In this document: positions 38,423-47,566 of the stretch, piece after piece | Position numbering within the stretch: the first letter of the stretch is position 1 | How the letters are laid out: each line of letters begins with the position of its first letter | Assembly (NCBI RefSeq): GCF_022788635.1 | Contig: NZ_CP076024.1 | Location: 3,038,001-3,102,000, forward strand | Reading direction: 5' to 3' | Length of the DNA: 64,000 nt | Source: Methylobacter sp. S3L5C | GTDB lineage: Bacteria; Pseudomonadota; Gammaproteobacteria; Methylococcales; Methylomonadaceae | Program-made: the position numbers and the translations under genes | The notes under the pieces: generated by a model | Seen by the model: only the letters and a program-made list of their open reading frames with translations | What the model was told of the DNA's origin: nothing | Database searches by the model: none

Positions 38423-38935
38423 TCAATCCGGCTCGGCCAAAATTGATCGAACTGTTTCTATTGTCATAACGAGGGTCATTGGTTGCAAGGGCGATTCCAC
38501 AAAGCCGCGTGACAGATAGAACTGCTTGGCTTGGTCAGAAAGAGCATGAACCAATAGGGCGAACACACCCGCATCGCTGGAGACGTTGATCGCCCGCATC
38601 ATCGCATCGCGCAGTAGTGCCTGCCCAATTCCCTGATTGTGGTAGCGCTTATCGACGGCGAGTCGACCAAGCAACAGGACTGGTAACGGGTTGGGCATAT
38701 TGCGCCGCATCGCTTTGGGGGCGGCCTCATGGCTGATCGCACCAGCCGATAGGCTGTAGAAGCCAATAACGTCCGAACCGGTACACAACACGAAGCAGCG
38801 CGAAGCCCCAGTCGCATGGTTCTTGAACGCCCGCTTCTTGAGCCATTCGTTCAGGGACAATTCGCCGCTGTCAAAATTTGCCAGTTTTTGATCAGCCGTG
38901 ATCGGTGCGGGCGGTGTGAGATTGAGCGCGATCAT
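38423..38935 (-). CDS. GNAT-type toxin (TacT/AtaT-like)
   Basis: 170 residues from the ATG at 38935. GNAT fold: SRCFVLCTGSDVIGFYSLSAGAI, LPVLLLGRLAVDKRYHNQGIGQALLRDAMMRAI (acetyl-CoA-binding Q-x-x-G-x-G/A form), and HALSDQAKQFYLSRGFVES. The related toxins TacT and AtaT acetylate charged tRNA and stop translation. The start overlaps the antitoxin stop (ATGA), so the pair is translationally coupled. Confidence 0.88.
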   Translation of the reverse strand: MIALNLTPPAPITADQKLANFDSGELSLNEWLKKRAFKNHATGASRCFVLCTGSDVIGFYSLSAGAISHEAAPKAMRRNMPNPLPVLLLGRLAVDKRYHNQGIGQALLRDAMMRAINVSSDAGVFALLVHALSDQAKQFYLSRGFVESPLQPMTLVMTIETVRSILAEPD

Positions 38936-39219
38936 TTTTCCCAAGGTGCTTTCGTCTTGAGTAACCGACGGAGCTTGTCAGTTGGCGGTAACGGTTGATC
39001 GAGCAGTGCATGAAATTTAGCAAAGGTGCCTTCATCGACCGTAAAGAACGCCTGATCGAGCAAAACATCTTCCGCTTCACGACAAGCGGCTTCAAGCATA
39101 AAATCCGACCGACTGCGGCCTAGACGTTCTGCGGCCTGATCAATGAGATCGCGCTGCCTGGCCTTTGCGCGGATATTGATGGAAACGGAAACCGTTTCTC
39201 TGGTTTGTGCATGGAACAT
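38932..39219 (-). CDS. DUF1778 antitoxin (TacA/AtaR-like)
   Basis: 95 residues. N-terminal ribbon-helix-helix DNA-binding part: VSVSINIRAKARQRDLIDQAAERLGRSRSDFMLEAACREAEDVLLDQAFFTVDEGTFAKFHALLDQP. The C-terminal tail ends in LLKTKAPWEK and is the toxin-neutralising part in this family. It is first in the operon, as is usual, and likely represses its own promoter through the dyads just upstream. Confidence 0.9.
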   Translation of the reverse strand: MFHAQTRETVSVSINIRAKARQRDLIDQAAERLGRSRSDFMLEAACREAEDVLLDQAFFTVDEGTFAKFHALLDQPLPPTDKLRRLLKTKAPWEK

Positions 39220-39246
39220 GGTAATACTCCTTTGTATATGCTTTAA

Positions 39247-39264
39247 CTATACATTTCTGTATAG
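39247..39264. promoter_or_regulatory. operator-like palindrome of the toxin-antitoxin operon
   Basis: CTATACA-TTTC-TGTATAG, perfect 7-4-7 dyad, 28 bp upstream of the antitoxin start. An overlapping GTATA...TATAC pair (39234-39252) suggests cooperative binding of the ribbon-helix-helix antitoxin. Confidence 0.6.
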
Positions 39265-39519
39265 AATATTACAACACAAATAACGTTGTGTCCCATCCTC
39301 TTTTATACATATAATGTCCTTTGACAAACTAACGAAAGCGGTTTGTCTCGATCATTTAGGCCTGAAAACATTCATTTTTTTTTTGCCCGAATTAATTGCA
39401 AATCAGAAAATACAGGCTATTCCAATGAAAGCAATGGGATGGACTCCTCTCATCTTGCTGCATCGAAGCGCCAGATTGCTAGAATATAATTTTCCAAACA
39501 TACATCGGAGGAATCCGAA

Positions 39520-39782
39520 ATGAATATTAAACACATAGACATTGATTTAGCAAAAACAGTATTTCAATTACATGGTGTGGAGTCGCGAACAACCGGTATT
39601 GCGCAAGAAATTGAAACGTGAGCAGATGTTAATCTATTTTCGCATTATCGCTCCCTGTTTGACTGGCATGGAAGCCTGCAGTGGGACCCATTATTAGGCA
39701 CGGGAACTACAAAAACTTGGGCATTCTGTTAAACTGACTGCGCCCCAATTTGTGAAGCCTTGTCCCGGCAAACGATGTGGCT
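39520..39782 (+). pseudogene. IS110-family transposase remnant
   Basis: GGAGGAATCCGAA precedes an ATG and the frame MNIKHIDIDLAKTVFQLHGV, the typical IS110 start. After a frameshift comes LRKKLKREQMLIYFRIIAPCLTGMEACSGTHY, then an in-frame TAG, then ARELQKLGHSVKLTAPQFVKP. Internal residues are missing and the rest of the gene is gone, so it is dead. Confidence 0.8.
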
Positions 39783-39905
39783 AATTTGTTTCATTAAGGT
39801 GGATAGGTTGTTTATTTTAGACTGAGTCACGACTTTACTTAAGGTGGCGAAACCCACGGTATATTGAGCAGTTTTGGGTCATGACCCCGATTCAAATGGC
39901 TGATT

Positions 39906-41712
39906 TTATGCCTGACCTGGATTAAGCAAAACCGCTAAAGCCGTCTGTCTTTTGCTAACATCCTGTTGGCGTATGGCCATGGCTAAGGCTTTCCGGGTGC
40001 CGACCAGAACCGCCAAGGTCTTGGCCCTGGTTAATGCGGTATAAATAAGGTTCCGATACAGCATCTTAAAATGTTGGCCAAGGACAGGAATAATAACGGC
40101 TTTAAATTCACTGCCCTGAGACTTATGAATGGTAATCGCATAAGCCAGATCGAGTTCCATAATGTCGTCTTTTTGATAGTGCACGACCCGGTGATCCGGA
40201 TAAAAACTGACCACAGCCGTCAACTCCTCATTATCCAGGCTAACGATTTTGCCAATGTCGCCATTGAACACATTAAGATCGTAATTATTACGTCGATGAA
40301 TCACTCGATCGCCTTCCCTGAACAGGCGTTCTCCCACTTTCAATTGGCACTTGTTGTCTGCGGGCGGATTGGCTTGTTCCTGAATCACCCTGTTGAGATT
40401 GGCAGAACCCAGACTGCCACGGGTCATGGGGGTTAAAATTTGAATTTCGGTATCCGCACCGTGATATTTGGGAATCCATTCAAGATAGAGTTTAACCACA
40501 CTGTCAACCGCAGAGAGGCCATAATGCAGTGACGACCACGGATGTATCTTCCTGACCACGGCTTTCAGCGCCTCAACCTGATCCTCGCTTTGCGTTAATT
40601 GCGCAATAGCGACATGTTTGAATTTATCGGGGACGACGAATTCTACTTCATAAGCAGACTTGATCGGCTCTTCTATTCTGAACTCAAAAGGTGATTGCGT
40701 GAACTGATCGGCGGTCAATGTCTCCAGTTCCGTTGTTTTCCAATCAAAATGCCGCTTCACCCGGGTAATAAAACCCAGTTGCTCTTGCGTCGCCTCATCC
40801 GAATCAATAAACAAACAATCGGCTTGGGTATGCCAGAGTTCAGGATTTTTAAACGGCGACCCCATGGCCGGTGTTTGGCCCTTATTAATCTGGTGGGCGT
40901 ATTGGATGATCAAGGACGCTTGCGCCTGCCGAAACACCTGCGTTAATCGAAAGCAAGGGATAACCGCAGAAGCGATCATATCCTTGAGGACATTACCGGC
41001 ACCGACGGCGGGTAATTGATCCGGATCACCGATAAACAGTACCTGACAGTCAAGTGGTACCGCTTTTAATAAGGCCGCTGTTAAGCTGATATCCAACATT
41101 GAGCATTCATCAACAATCAGGACATCGGTTGTTAAGGTGGAGTCGGCATTCATCTGAAACTCACCGCCTTTCCATTCCAGCAGTCGATGAATGGTTTTGG
41201 CTTCTCGGCCAATCACCTCGCTCATCCGTTGTGCAGCGCGTCCGGTTGGCGCTGCCAGTAACACGGTCTTGTTCATGGCCTCCAACAACCGCACGATGAC
41301 GAGAGTCGTCGTAGTTTTACCGCAGCCCGGCCCGCCTGTGAGTATTGAAAAACGCTGTTGTGCCACGCCGTTAACGGCATCGGTTTGTTCTTCGCTTAAC
41401 GCGATGTTTTCACGCTCACAATAACGGCTGACCCATTGGGCAATGCGTGCCGGCTCACTGACAATAGGATCCTGCATGCCGCGTAGTATCGTGGCAACCG
41501 CCGTTTCATCATAAAAAAGACTCTTTGAGTAATAGCCGATGCAATCCACGTTCTCGTGCTTAAGGTATCGGGTACACAGTAAACCGGTTTGCTTCATGAC
41601 ACCCAGATAGTCGTTTAATCGTTCGCCCAGGTTAATATCAATCAGTTCAATGATGCCGGTAGTAATCTGCTGTGCCGTCAGATAACAATGGCCTTGCTCA
41701 CGACTCGCGGCC
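39906..41712 (-). pseudogene. recD2-like helicase, C-terminal part cut off by an IS3 element
   Basis: The frame runs from the IS edge (ASREQGHCYLTAQQITTGIIELIDINLGERLNDYLG) into the superfamily 1B helicase core: ILTGGPGCGKTTTTLVIVRLL (Walker A), LAAPTGRAAQRM, LIVDECSMLDISL (motif II), FIGDPDQLPAVGAGNVLKDM, and the C-terminal LDLAYAITIHKSQGSEFKAVIIPV with LIYTALTRAK. The C-terminal fragment could start at an internal Met (41597) and still keep all ATPase motifs, but lacks the OB and HhH domains. RecD2 proteins unwind DNA 5' to 3'. Confidence 0.85.
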
Positions 41713-41773
41713 CCCCTGCGTCAGAATAGTTGTCGCCTCAACTTTTAAGAAAAAATAAAATTTGAGAGTAGAA

Positions 41774-42274
41774 ATGAAAAAATATAAAAGGTATTCAGTA
41801 GGCTTCAGAGAGCAGGCCCTGGTAAAAGTATACAATCGTAGTAATGACCAATCAGTTCAGTCCGTCGCAAACGAATTGAATATCCATTTAACAACCTTGA
41901 AGGCTTGGATGAAACAGAAGGAACAGGACGTCAAACTTGCACCGCTAAAATCAAAGCGTCCCGAAGATTGGAGCTCTGAAGAACGCTTTACTGCTTTACA
42001 AAAAACCTATAATTTGATCGGTGAAGACTTAAATGCCTGGTGTCGTGAACGCGGCGTTTTTATTCATCAGTTGGAACAATGGAAAGCTGATTTCTGCCGC
42101 CAGGATGACTTAGTAGACAAGCGTGAAGAAGCGCGGGTCCTGCGTATATTGAAAGAAGAAGTCCAAAGCCTTGAGCGCAATTTATTGCGTAAAGACAAAG
42201 CCTTAGCAGAAGCCGCAGCGCTGTTGGTACTGCAAAAAAAGTTCCGGGCGCTCTTGGGGGGAGAGGTCGAATGA
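41774..42274 (+). CDS. IS3-family orfA-type transposase subunit
   Basis: 166 residues from the ATG at 41774 (a TTG at 41762 is the earlier option). Two helix-turn-helix regions: YSVGFREQALVKVYNRSNDQSVQSVANELNIHLTTLKAWMKQ, and LIGEDLNAWCRERGVFIHQLEQWKADF. A coiled-coil tail follows (EEARVLRILKEEVQSLERNLLRKDKALAEAAALLVLQKKF). The stop overlaps the orfB start (ATGA), so reinitiation rather than -1 frameshifting may couple the two. Confidence 0.85.
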   Translation: MKKYKRYSVGFREQALVKVYNRSNDQSVQSVANELNIHLTTLKAWMKQKEQDVKLAPLKSKRPEDWSSEERFTALQKTYNLIGEDLNAWCRERGVFIHQLEQWKADFCRQDDLVDKREEARVLRILKEEVQSLERNLLRKDKALAEAAALLVLQKKFRALLGGEVE

Positions 42275-43299
42275 CTGGCCACGAAGAGCGCGAACAAGTG
42301 ATTGCTTTACTTAATGAATCAGTAACTGCGGGAGCACGTCAAGCTAAAGCCTGTGAAGTATTAGGACTTAGTGAGCGTACCTTACAACGCTGGCAGACAG
42401 GTGAGACGATTCACTGCGATCAACGCCCCTTGCGTGACTATCAACCGCCACACAAACTAACAGCAATCGAGCGTGCCGAGGTGCTGATCGTCGCTAATTC
42501 AGATGAATTTGGTCATCTGCCACCGAGTCAGATCGTGCCACGACTGGCCGACCAAGGTAGCTATCTGGCGTCTGAGTCGACCTTCTATCGCATCCTGCGC
42601 GAGGAAAAACAGCTTACCCATCGGCGTAGCGAACGTCCGGCTCAAACACGAACAAAGCCACGCGCGGCATGTGCTACAGCACCTAATCAACTGTACAGTT
42701 GGGACATTACTTATCTGCCATCACTGATCCGTGGACAGTTTTTCTATCTGTATCTATTTGTTGATATTTTCAGCCGAAAGATCGTCGGTTGGCAGGTGTA
42801 TGAAGAAGAAAACAGCGCCTTGGCTGGCGAATTGTTACGTGATCTCTGTCATCGTGAAGGGATACAGGCAGAACAGCTTATCCTGCATTCTGACAACGGC
42901 AGTCCGATGAAGGGATCGACTATGCTGGCGACCTTGCAACAACTGGGTGTCATGCCTTCGTTTAGTCGGCCATCGGTTAGCAACGATAATCCGTACTCAG
43001 AATCGTTGTTTAAGACCTTGAAATATCGTCCTAACTATCCGCTAAAGCCGTTCGCCGATGTTACGGAAGCGCGTCAGTGGGTCACAAGCTTAGTGGAATG
43101 GTACAACCATGAGCATCGTCACAGCGCTATTCGGTTTATTACTCCAGCGCAACGCCATGAAGGCTTGGACGACAAGCTTCTGGATAACCGTAAAGTCGTC
43201 TACGAAGCAGCACGTGCTAAACATCCGCAACGCTGGACTGGAAGTTCCCGTAATTGGGAAAAAATCCAGACAGCCCACCTTAACCCAGACAAGGTCTAA
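42271..43299 (+). CDS. IS3-family orfB integrase/transposase
   Basis: 342 residues. Helix-turn-helix AKACEVLGLSERTLQRWQTG, then the rve integrase core with all three acidic residues: SWDITYLPS (D), LHSDNGSPMKG (D) and NPYSESLFKTLKYRPNYP (E). KIVGWQVYEEENSALA and EWYNHEHRHSAIRFITPAQRH complete the signature. No stop or frameshift; likely active. Confidence 0.92.
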   Translation: MTGHEEREQVIALLNESVTAGARQAKACEVLGLSERTLQRWQTGETIHCDQRPLRDYQPPHKLTAIERAEVLIVANSDEFGHLPPSQIVPRLADQGSYLASESTFYRILREEKQLTHRRSERPAQTRTKPRAACATAPNQLYSWDITYLPSLIRGQFFYLYLFVDIFSRKIVGWQVYEEENSALAGELLRDLCHREGIQAEQLILHSDNGSPMKGSTMLATLQQLGVMPSFSRPSVSNDNPYSESLFKTLKYRPNYPLKPFADVTEARQWVTSLVEWYNHEHRHSAIRFITPAQRHEGLDDKLLDNRKVVYEAARAKHPQRWTGSSRNWEKIQTAHLNPDKV

Positions 43300-43395
43300 A
43301 CAAAAAAATGCTACCAAGGAAGTGATTATTTAGAAAACAAACCAGAGTAAGATTTAACCGTCGAGGCGACAACTACATTGACAATTACCGCGGCC

Positions 43396-44075
43396 AAGAC
43401 ATGGCGGATAGCGGCAAGCAGTCGTTGTTGACTGTCTTTTGCCAAACCAATACTCAGCGCGACTTTATCCGCCGAGAAAAAGCCAATCCCATAAAAATCA
43501 TTAGCCAGCCGATAGGGATCTTCAGTGACCATCGCTATCGCCTTATCGCCATAGACTTTGTAAATACGCACCGCAAACAGGGTGCTGATACCATGACCCT
43601 GAAGAAACAGCATTACGGTTCTAATGGCGCGATGCTCAATCCAGGCCTGCTCAATGATGTTCAGTTTCTTGGTGGCGATGCCCGGTACTTCCATTAAGCG
43701 GTGAATGGCATGTTCAAAAATATCCAGGGTTTCTTTCTGGAAATAATGCACGATCTTTTTGGCGGTTTGCGGGCCCACCCCTTTAATAAGACCCGAGCCC
43801 AGATATTTTTCAATGGCGGCGGTAGTGGCCGGTTTTTTTTCCAGTGCTTCGGTGGCTTTGAATTGGCGCCCGTACTTATTATCAAGAGTCCAGGCACCAC
43901 GAAATTCCATGGTGGCACCGGCAAAAACTTTGGTTTGATGCACTGTCACCGTTTCTTGTTGTGCTGATTGAAACGGCTGCACACGCAAAACAGACCAGCC
44001 CGTCGCGGCGTTGTGATAGGTTACCCGATTGACAATGCCGGTCAACGTTTCGGTAAGCGTGGGTGTCGACGCCAC
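43396..44075 (-). pseudogene. recD2-like helicase, N-terminal part
   Basis: LTGIVNRVTYHNAATGWSVLRVQPF is the N-terminal OB-fold of RecD2, followed by EKYLGSGLIKGVGPQTAKKIVHYF and the tandem helix-hairpin-helix block LMEVPGIATKKLNIIEQAW, MVTEDPYRLANDFYGIGFFSADKVA. The frame runs into the IS3 element and stops at 43326. A GTG at 44075 is the likely start; no good ribosome site is visible, and the 99-residue gene ends 15 bases upstream, so coupling is possible. Confidence 0.82.
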
Positions 44076-44090
44076 TTTAACGTACGTTGC

Positions 44091-44390
44091 TCATGAACGG
44101 CTAGCGGGTAACAGCGATGAAACAGGGGGTATGTCGGTATTATGAGGCCGGGATGAACTGATATCAGGCAAGCCTTGCCGATAAATCACCTCAGGTTGGT
44201 GACTAACATAAGACGGGGAAATAACTTCCTGCCAATAATTATCCGATAAACCGTATTTCAGCAGACTTTCTAACGAACGAGTTAAAGCCTTTTCATCAAT
44301 CGTTGGCAGGGCTTCTATTCGCTGTTGGGTATGGCTATAAATCGCCGGTAACGGATTATGTGCCGCTTTAATAACTGCTTCTGTGGTCAT
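44091..44390 (-). CDS. small protein of unknown function upstream of recD2
   Basis: 99 residues, soluble, N-terminal helical (TEAVIKAAHNPLPAIYSHTQQRIEALPTIDEKALTRSLESLLKYGLSDNYWQEVI), C-terminal half rich in Ser and Pro. No family recognised. The start overlaps the stop of a 35-residue ORF (ATGA), indicating an operon running toward recD2. Confidence 0.6.
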   Translation of the reverse strand: MTTEAVIKAAHNPLPAIYSHTQQRIEALPTIDEKALTRSLESLLKYGLSDNYWQEVISPSYVSHQPEVIYRQGLPDISSSRPHNTDIPPVSSLLPASRS

Positions 44391-44494
44391 GATTTGCTTG
44401 AGCGGCGCTTCTGTTGATAGGCATTGAGATCAATAATCTTATTCACCAGGGACTGGTTGAGTCGTTTTGATACATTAGCGGCTATTTTTCTCAT
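44387..44494 (-). CDS. 35-residue ORF coupled to the next small gene
   Basis: A basic peptide starting MRKIAANVSKRLNQSL and ending QKRRSSKS, a predicted helix with net positive charge. The TGA stop overlaps the following ATG by four bases, the main reason to call it. The ribosome site is weak. It may be a leader peptide or a small DNA-binding helix; unknown. Confidence 0.4.
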   Translation of the reverse strand: MRKIAANVSKRLNQSLVNKIIDLNAYQQKRRSSKS

Positions 44495-45027
44495 GGCTTA
44501 CTGTACGTGAATGAGGATAAATGAACAAGGGGTGACAACTTTTCAAGATGCTCGGTCCATAAAGGGCAAGTTAACAGCTTAGGTTGTCAGGTAATGTTAC
44601 GTGCTGCCGTTCATAAAATTTATAAGCACTCATCATATTCACAAGTCGGCGGTCATAATGCTGTTATGTGTCGCCAGGTATAGGCTGGAATCAGATCGAC
44701 CAAAAATTGGTCAATTGATGGCATAATAACGGGAGCCATCGGATTACTTATCGCGGGGTATGCCTAAATAAGGCAGTCTTCTTGTCGACGGTTCTGCTGC
44801 ACTCAACCGTTCCGGTATTTTGTAGCCATATCATTGATACGCCCGGGCATCGGTGTAAAATACCAAGCGGTTTGTCGGGATCATCGTCAGAAGTGGATAC
44901 GCGGCCTAAAACGCCGTACCTTTCAGGTTCGTTTAACTGACCGCGCTATAATCAAAACGTGAGTAAAATGCTACGATCAAGACTGCCTCACCATTTATTC
45001 GCCAGTATTTTATTTAAGGAGCTTTTT
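44495..45027. other. intergenic, promoter region of the HU gene
   Basis: 533 bases, no gene. TATAAT at 44946-44951 is a likely -10 for the HU gene, without a convincing -35. GACCAA-AAA-TTGGTC near 44698 is a short palindrome. Confidence 0.4.
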
Positions 45028-45303
45028 ATGAACAAGTCGGAATTAATTGCCGCCATCGCTGAACACGCCAATCTCACCAAAACCGATGCAAACCGTGCGT
45101 TGGACGGCTTGCTTAAAGCCGTTGAAACCACCCTGGCATCGGGTGATTCCGTGGCATTGGTCGGTTTTGGCTCATTCGAGGTGAAGGCAAGGGCAGAACG
45201 TAAGGGCCGTAACCCACAAACTGGCGCGGAAATTACCATTTCTGCGGCAAATATCCCTTCTTTTAAGCCCGGTAAGGCTTTGAAAGACGCTGTTAATCAG
45301 TAA
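45028..45303 (+). CDS. hupB: HU-family DNA-binding protein
   Basis: 91 residues from the ATG at 45028, which has TTAAGGAG upstream; an earlier in-frame ATG at 44959 would add a non-homologous extension. [66 protein letters not shown] is a full HU fold with the RNPQTG beta-arm tip for DNA minor-groove intercalation. A nucleoid-bending protein; a homodimer is likely. The symbol is by closest type. Confidence 0.9.
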   Translation: MNKSELIAAIAEHANLTKTDANRALDGLLKAVETTLASGDSVALVGFGSFEVKARAERKGRNPQTGAEITISAANIPSFKPGKALKDAVNQ

Positions 45304-45372
45304 CGTTAACAGGTTAAGAGCCTTATAGCATAGATTTTTAACCGATACCCATCATGAAAAAAGGCAGAAAGC

Positions 45373-45669
45373 ATGGCATTAACGAAGGCAGATTTCAGCG
45401 CACAATTGTTTGATGAATTGCGCTTAAGCAAGCCCATGATAAAAGACCTGGTTGATTTGTTTTTTGAAGAAATCAAAGTGACTTTGGAGCACGGTGAGTT
45501 TGTCAAAATATCCGGCTTCGGTAAATTTGAGCTTCGCGACAAAGTTGCCCGCCCCGGCAGGAATCCGAAAACCGGTGTAGCGATACCCATCACTGCCCGG
45601 CGAGTGGTCACCTTCAAACCCGGCACTCTGCTAAAAGCAAAAATTGACAGGGTAGCGACTGCCTCTTAA
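45373..45669 (+). CDS. IHF alpha-like DNA-bending protein
   Basis: 98 residues. [91 protein letters not shown] follows IHF-alpha closely (the RPGRNPKTG arm and [10 protein letters not shown]). The absence of the usual pheT neighbour suggests a paralogue rather than the housekeeping ihfA. AAAGGCAG precedes the start. It stands 70 bp after the HU gene, so the two DNA-bending proteins may be co-expressed. Confidence 0.85.
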   Translation: MALTKADFSAQLFDELRLSKPMIKDLVDLFFEEIKVTLEHGEFVKISGFGKFELRDKVARPGRNPKTGVAIPITARRVVTFKPGTLLKAKIDRVATAS

Positions 45670-45842
45670 CGGTATATAACGGTTTTTTGTGGATCGTTAG
45701 GAATATTCTAAATTGTTGTTAGTTAAAATGCGGTAATGGGTATAAGGCCATTAGCGGTTTGTCATGAAGGACCGCTAATATGGCGATGAATATAGCTGAG
45801 TGAAATTGACCATTACATTGGCCAAAAAATCGTTTATAGAAA

Positions 45843-47381
45843 TCAAGTAAGCTCCAGTCGTTTTAGTAAGCGATGGAAATTACCCCGTTCCAGACCCAGC
45901 ATGCGTGCAGTAGCGGCTATATTGCCCTGCTGTGCTGCAAGCTGTTGCTGAATCAGTTGACGCTGAAACTCGTCAACGGAATTTTTTAAATTTATGGGCG
46001 CAGATGGCGCTGTTATTGTCTTTAAATCCTGATGACTCAACTGCTTGGCCTGAACAGGCATGATGTTCAGATAAGCGAGTGACAGGGTTATAAAATCCGC
46101 TTGACGATTTTCCGTAGTCGCTGATTTCAATGCCGCGCGACTCAATAAATGCTCAAGCTCACGAATATTCCCAGGCCAGTCGTAAGCCAATAAGGCTTGT
46201 TTGGCATCTTGATCCAGACGCAATTTTTTAATGCCCAGACGTTGCTGATTTTTTTCCAGAAAGGCACCCGTTAGCAATAACACGTCTTTGCCTCGTTCCC
46301 GCAAGGCCGAAACCTGCATGGGATAAACCGCTAATCGATGATAAAGATCCGGACGAAACAAGCCTGCAGAGACTTCCTGTTGCAAATTACGGTTGGTTGC
46401 GGCAATAATCCGCAGATTGACTTTAATTTGCCGATCGCTACCGACGCGCTGGATCTCGCCATTTTGCAGAGTGCGTAATAATTTGGCCTGAATAGACAGC
46501 GGTAATTCTCCGATCTCATCCAGAAAAATCGTGCCGCCGTCAGCTAATTCAAACTTGCCGGTTCGATCAGCAATAGCACCGGAAAATGCCCCTTTGACGT
46601 GACCAAACAATTCACTTTCGGCAATACTCTCAGGCAAGGCCGCGCAATTGACATACACCATGACTTGATCGGCGCGATTCGATTCACTATGGATGCGCTG
46701 TGCAACCAATTCTTTACCGACACCCGTTTCGCCCAAAATTAAAACGGCCAAATCCGACGGTGCGACGATAGAAATTTCGTTACGCAATGTTTTCATGCAA
46801 TCACTATCACCGATCATCTGCTGGGCAGTATTATCCTTTAATAAGGTTTGCGTCGCATAACGTACGCGCTGCTCTAAAGAAGTAATTAGTCCGGCCGCCT
46901 TGACTGTGGCAGCGGTCAGGCTGATAAAGGTACTCAGTTCGATCGGATCAATATGATCAAAAGTTCCGGGAGTCAGTGCATCCAGCGTTAAAACCCCCCA
47001 AGGTTCTCCATCGATAAACAGCGTAACGCCCATACAATCATGCACCAGTAATTGATCATCAGCTGATTCAACGAGTCCATCGTAAGGATCGGGCAGGTCG
47101 GAATCAGCAGCAAAGCGCACCGCTTGATCGGATGCTAAAATCCGGGCCAGACGCGGATGTTCACTGACGATAAAACGCCGACCCAAGGTGTCTTCCGATA
47201 AGCCGTTAACTGCCAGTGGTATCAAACTATGGTTTTCAAACTTCAATAATGCAGAGGCATCACAAGGAAAAATTCGGCCTAAGTGTTGTAATAAACGTTG
47301 ATAACGTTGCTCGGCAGACATGCGTATAGACAGGTCGGCAACCATCGAAATTAGCGAAGTAAAAAACAGGTTTGTAGTCAT
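45843..47381 (-). CDS. norR: NorR, nitric-oxide-responsive sigma-54 activator
   Basis: 512 residues. An N-terminal GAF domain (about 1-170, with HPRLARILASDQAVRFAADSDLPDPYDGL) binds ferrous iron and senses NO in NorR. The AAA+ domain has GETGVGKE and GTIFLDEIGELPLSIQAKLLRTLQNGEIQRVGSD; its sigma-54 loop reads GAFSGA, not GAFTGA. The C-terminal Fis-type helix-turn-helix is NIAATARMLGLERGNFHRLLKRL. It diverges from hcp, with NorR-type half-sites and a sigma-54 promoter in between, so it very likely controls hcp. Confidence 0.93.
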   Translation of the reverse strand: MTTNLFFTSLISMVADLSIRMSAEQRYQRLLQHLGRIFPCDASALLKFENHSLIPLAVNGLSEDTLGRRFIVSEHPRLARILASDQAVRFAADSDLPDPYDGLVESADDQLLVHDCMGVTLFIDGEPWGVLTLDALTPGTFDHIDPIELSTFISLTAATVKAAGLITSLEQRVRYATQTLLKDNTAQQMIGDSDCMKTLRNEISIVAPSDLAVLILGETGVGKELVAQRIHSESNRADQVMVYVNCAALPESIAESELFGHVKGAFSGAIADRTGKFELADGGTIFLDEIGELPLSIQAKLLRTLQNGEIQRVGSDRQIKVNLRIIAATNRNLQQEVSAGLFRPDLYHRLAVYPMQVSALRERGKDVLLLTGAFLEKNQQRLGIKKLRLDQDAKQALLAYDWPGNIRELEHLLSRAALKSATTENRQADFITLSLAYLNIMPVQAKQLSHQDLKTITAPSAPINLKNSVDEFQRQLIQQQLAAQQGNIAATARMLGLERGNFHRLLKRLELT

Positions 47382-47396
47382 AATGATAGCATTGTT

Positions 47397-47431
47397 GTTA
47401 ATTTAACACCTTGCGGCGATGTTAAATTGAC
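47397..47431. promoter_or_regulatory. two NorR-type enhancer sites
   Basis: GT-N7-AC elements GTTAATTTAAC (47397-47407) and GTTAAATTGAC (47421-47431), 24 bp apart. The spacing and core fit published NorR enhancer sites. They lie 42-76 bp upstream of the sigma-54 promoter of hcp. Confidence 0.7.
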
Positions 47432-47472
47432 AACAATACCTTTAATAGCCCTATAAATACAAGGTTTATTGC

Positions 47473-47490
47473 TTGGCATGGTAAGTGCTT
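47473..47490 (+). promoter_or_regulatory. sigma-54 promoter of hcp
   Basis: TTGGCATGGTAAGTGCTT matches TTGGCACG-N4-TTGCTT with the invariant GG and GC ten bases apart. It is 77 bases before the hcp start codon. Confidence 0.85.
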
Positions 47491-47566
47491 TTACGTAGGC
47501 AGTGGGGAAGAAATTCCAATTAACCTATGTCCGACCTTCCATTCAATCCAGTTAGGAGAATATTTG

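Larger units (their letters stand above)
41713..43388 (+). mobile_element. complete IS3-family element inserted in recD2
   Basis: CGCGGCC occurs on both sides (41706-41712 and 43389-43395) and can be read as a target duplication. Inside, the inverted ends share TAGTTGTCGCCTC. Removing the element and one duplicate rejoins recD2 as ...RHVLAASREQGHCY..., which confirms the boundaries within a few bases. It contains orfA and orfB and appears intact. Confidence 0.85.
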
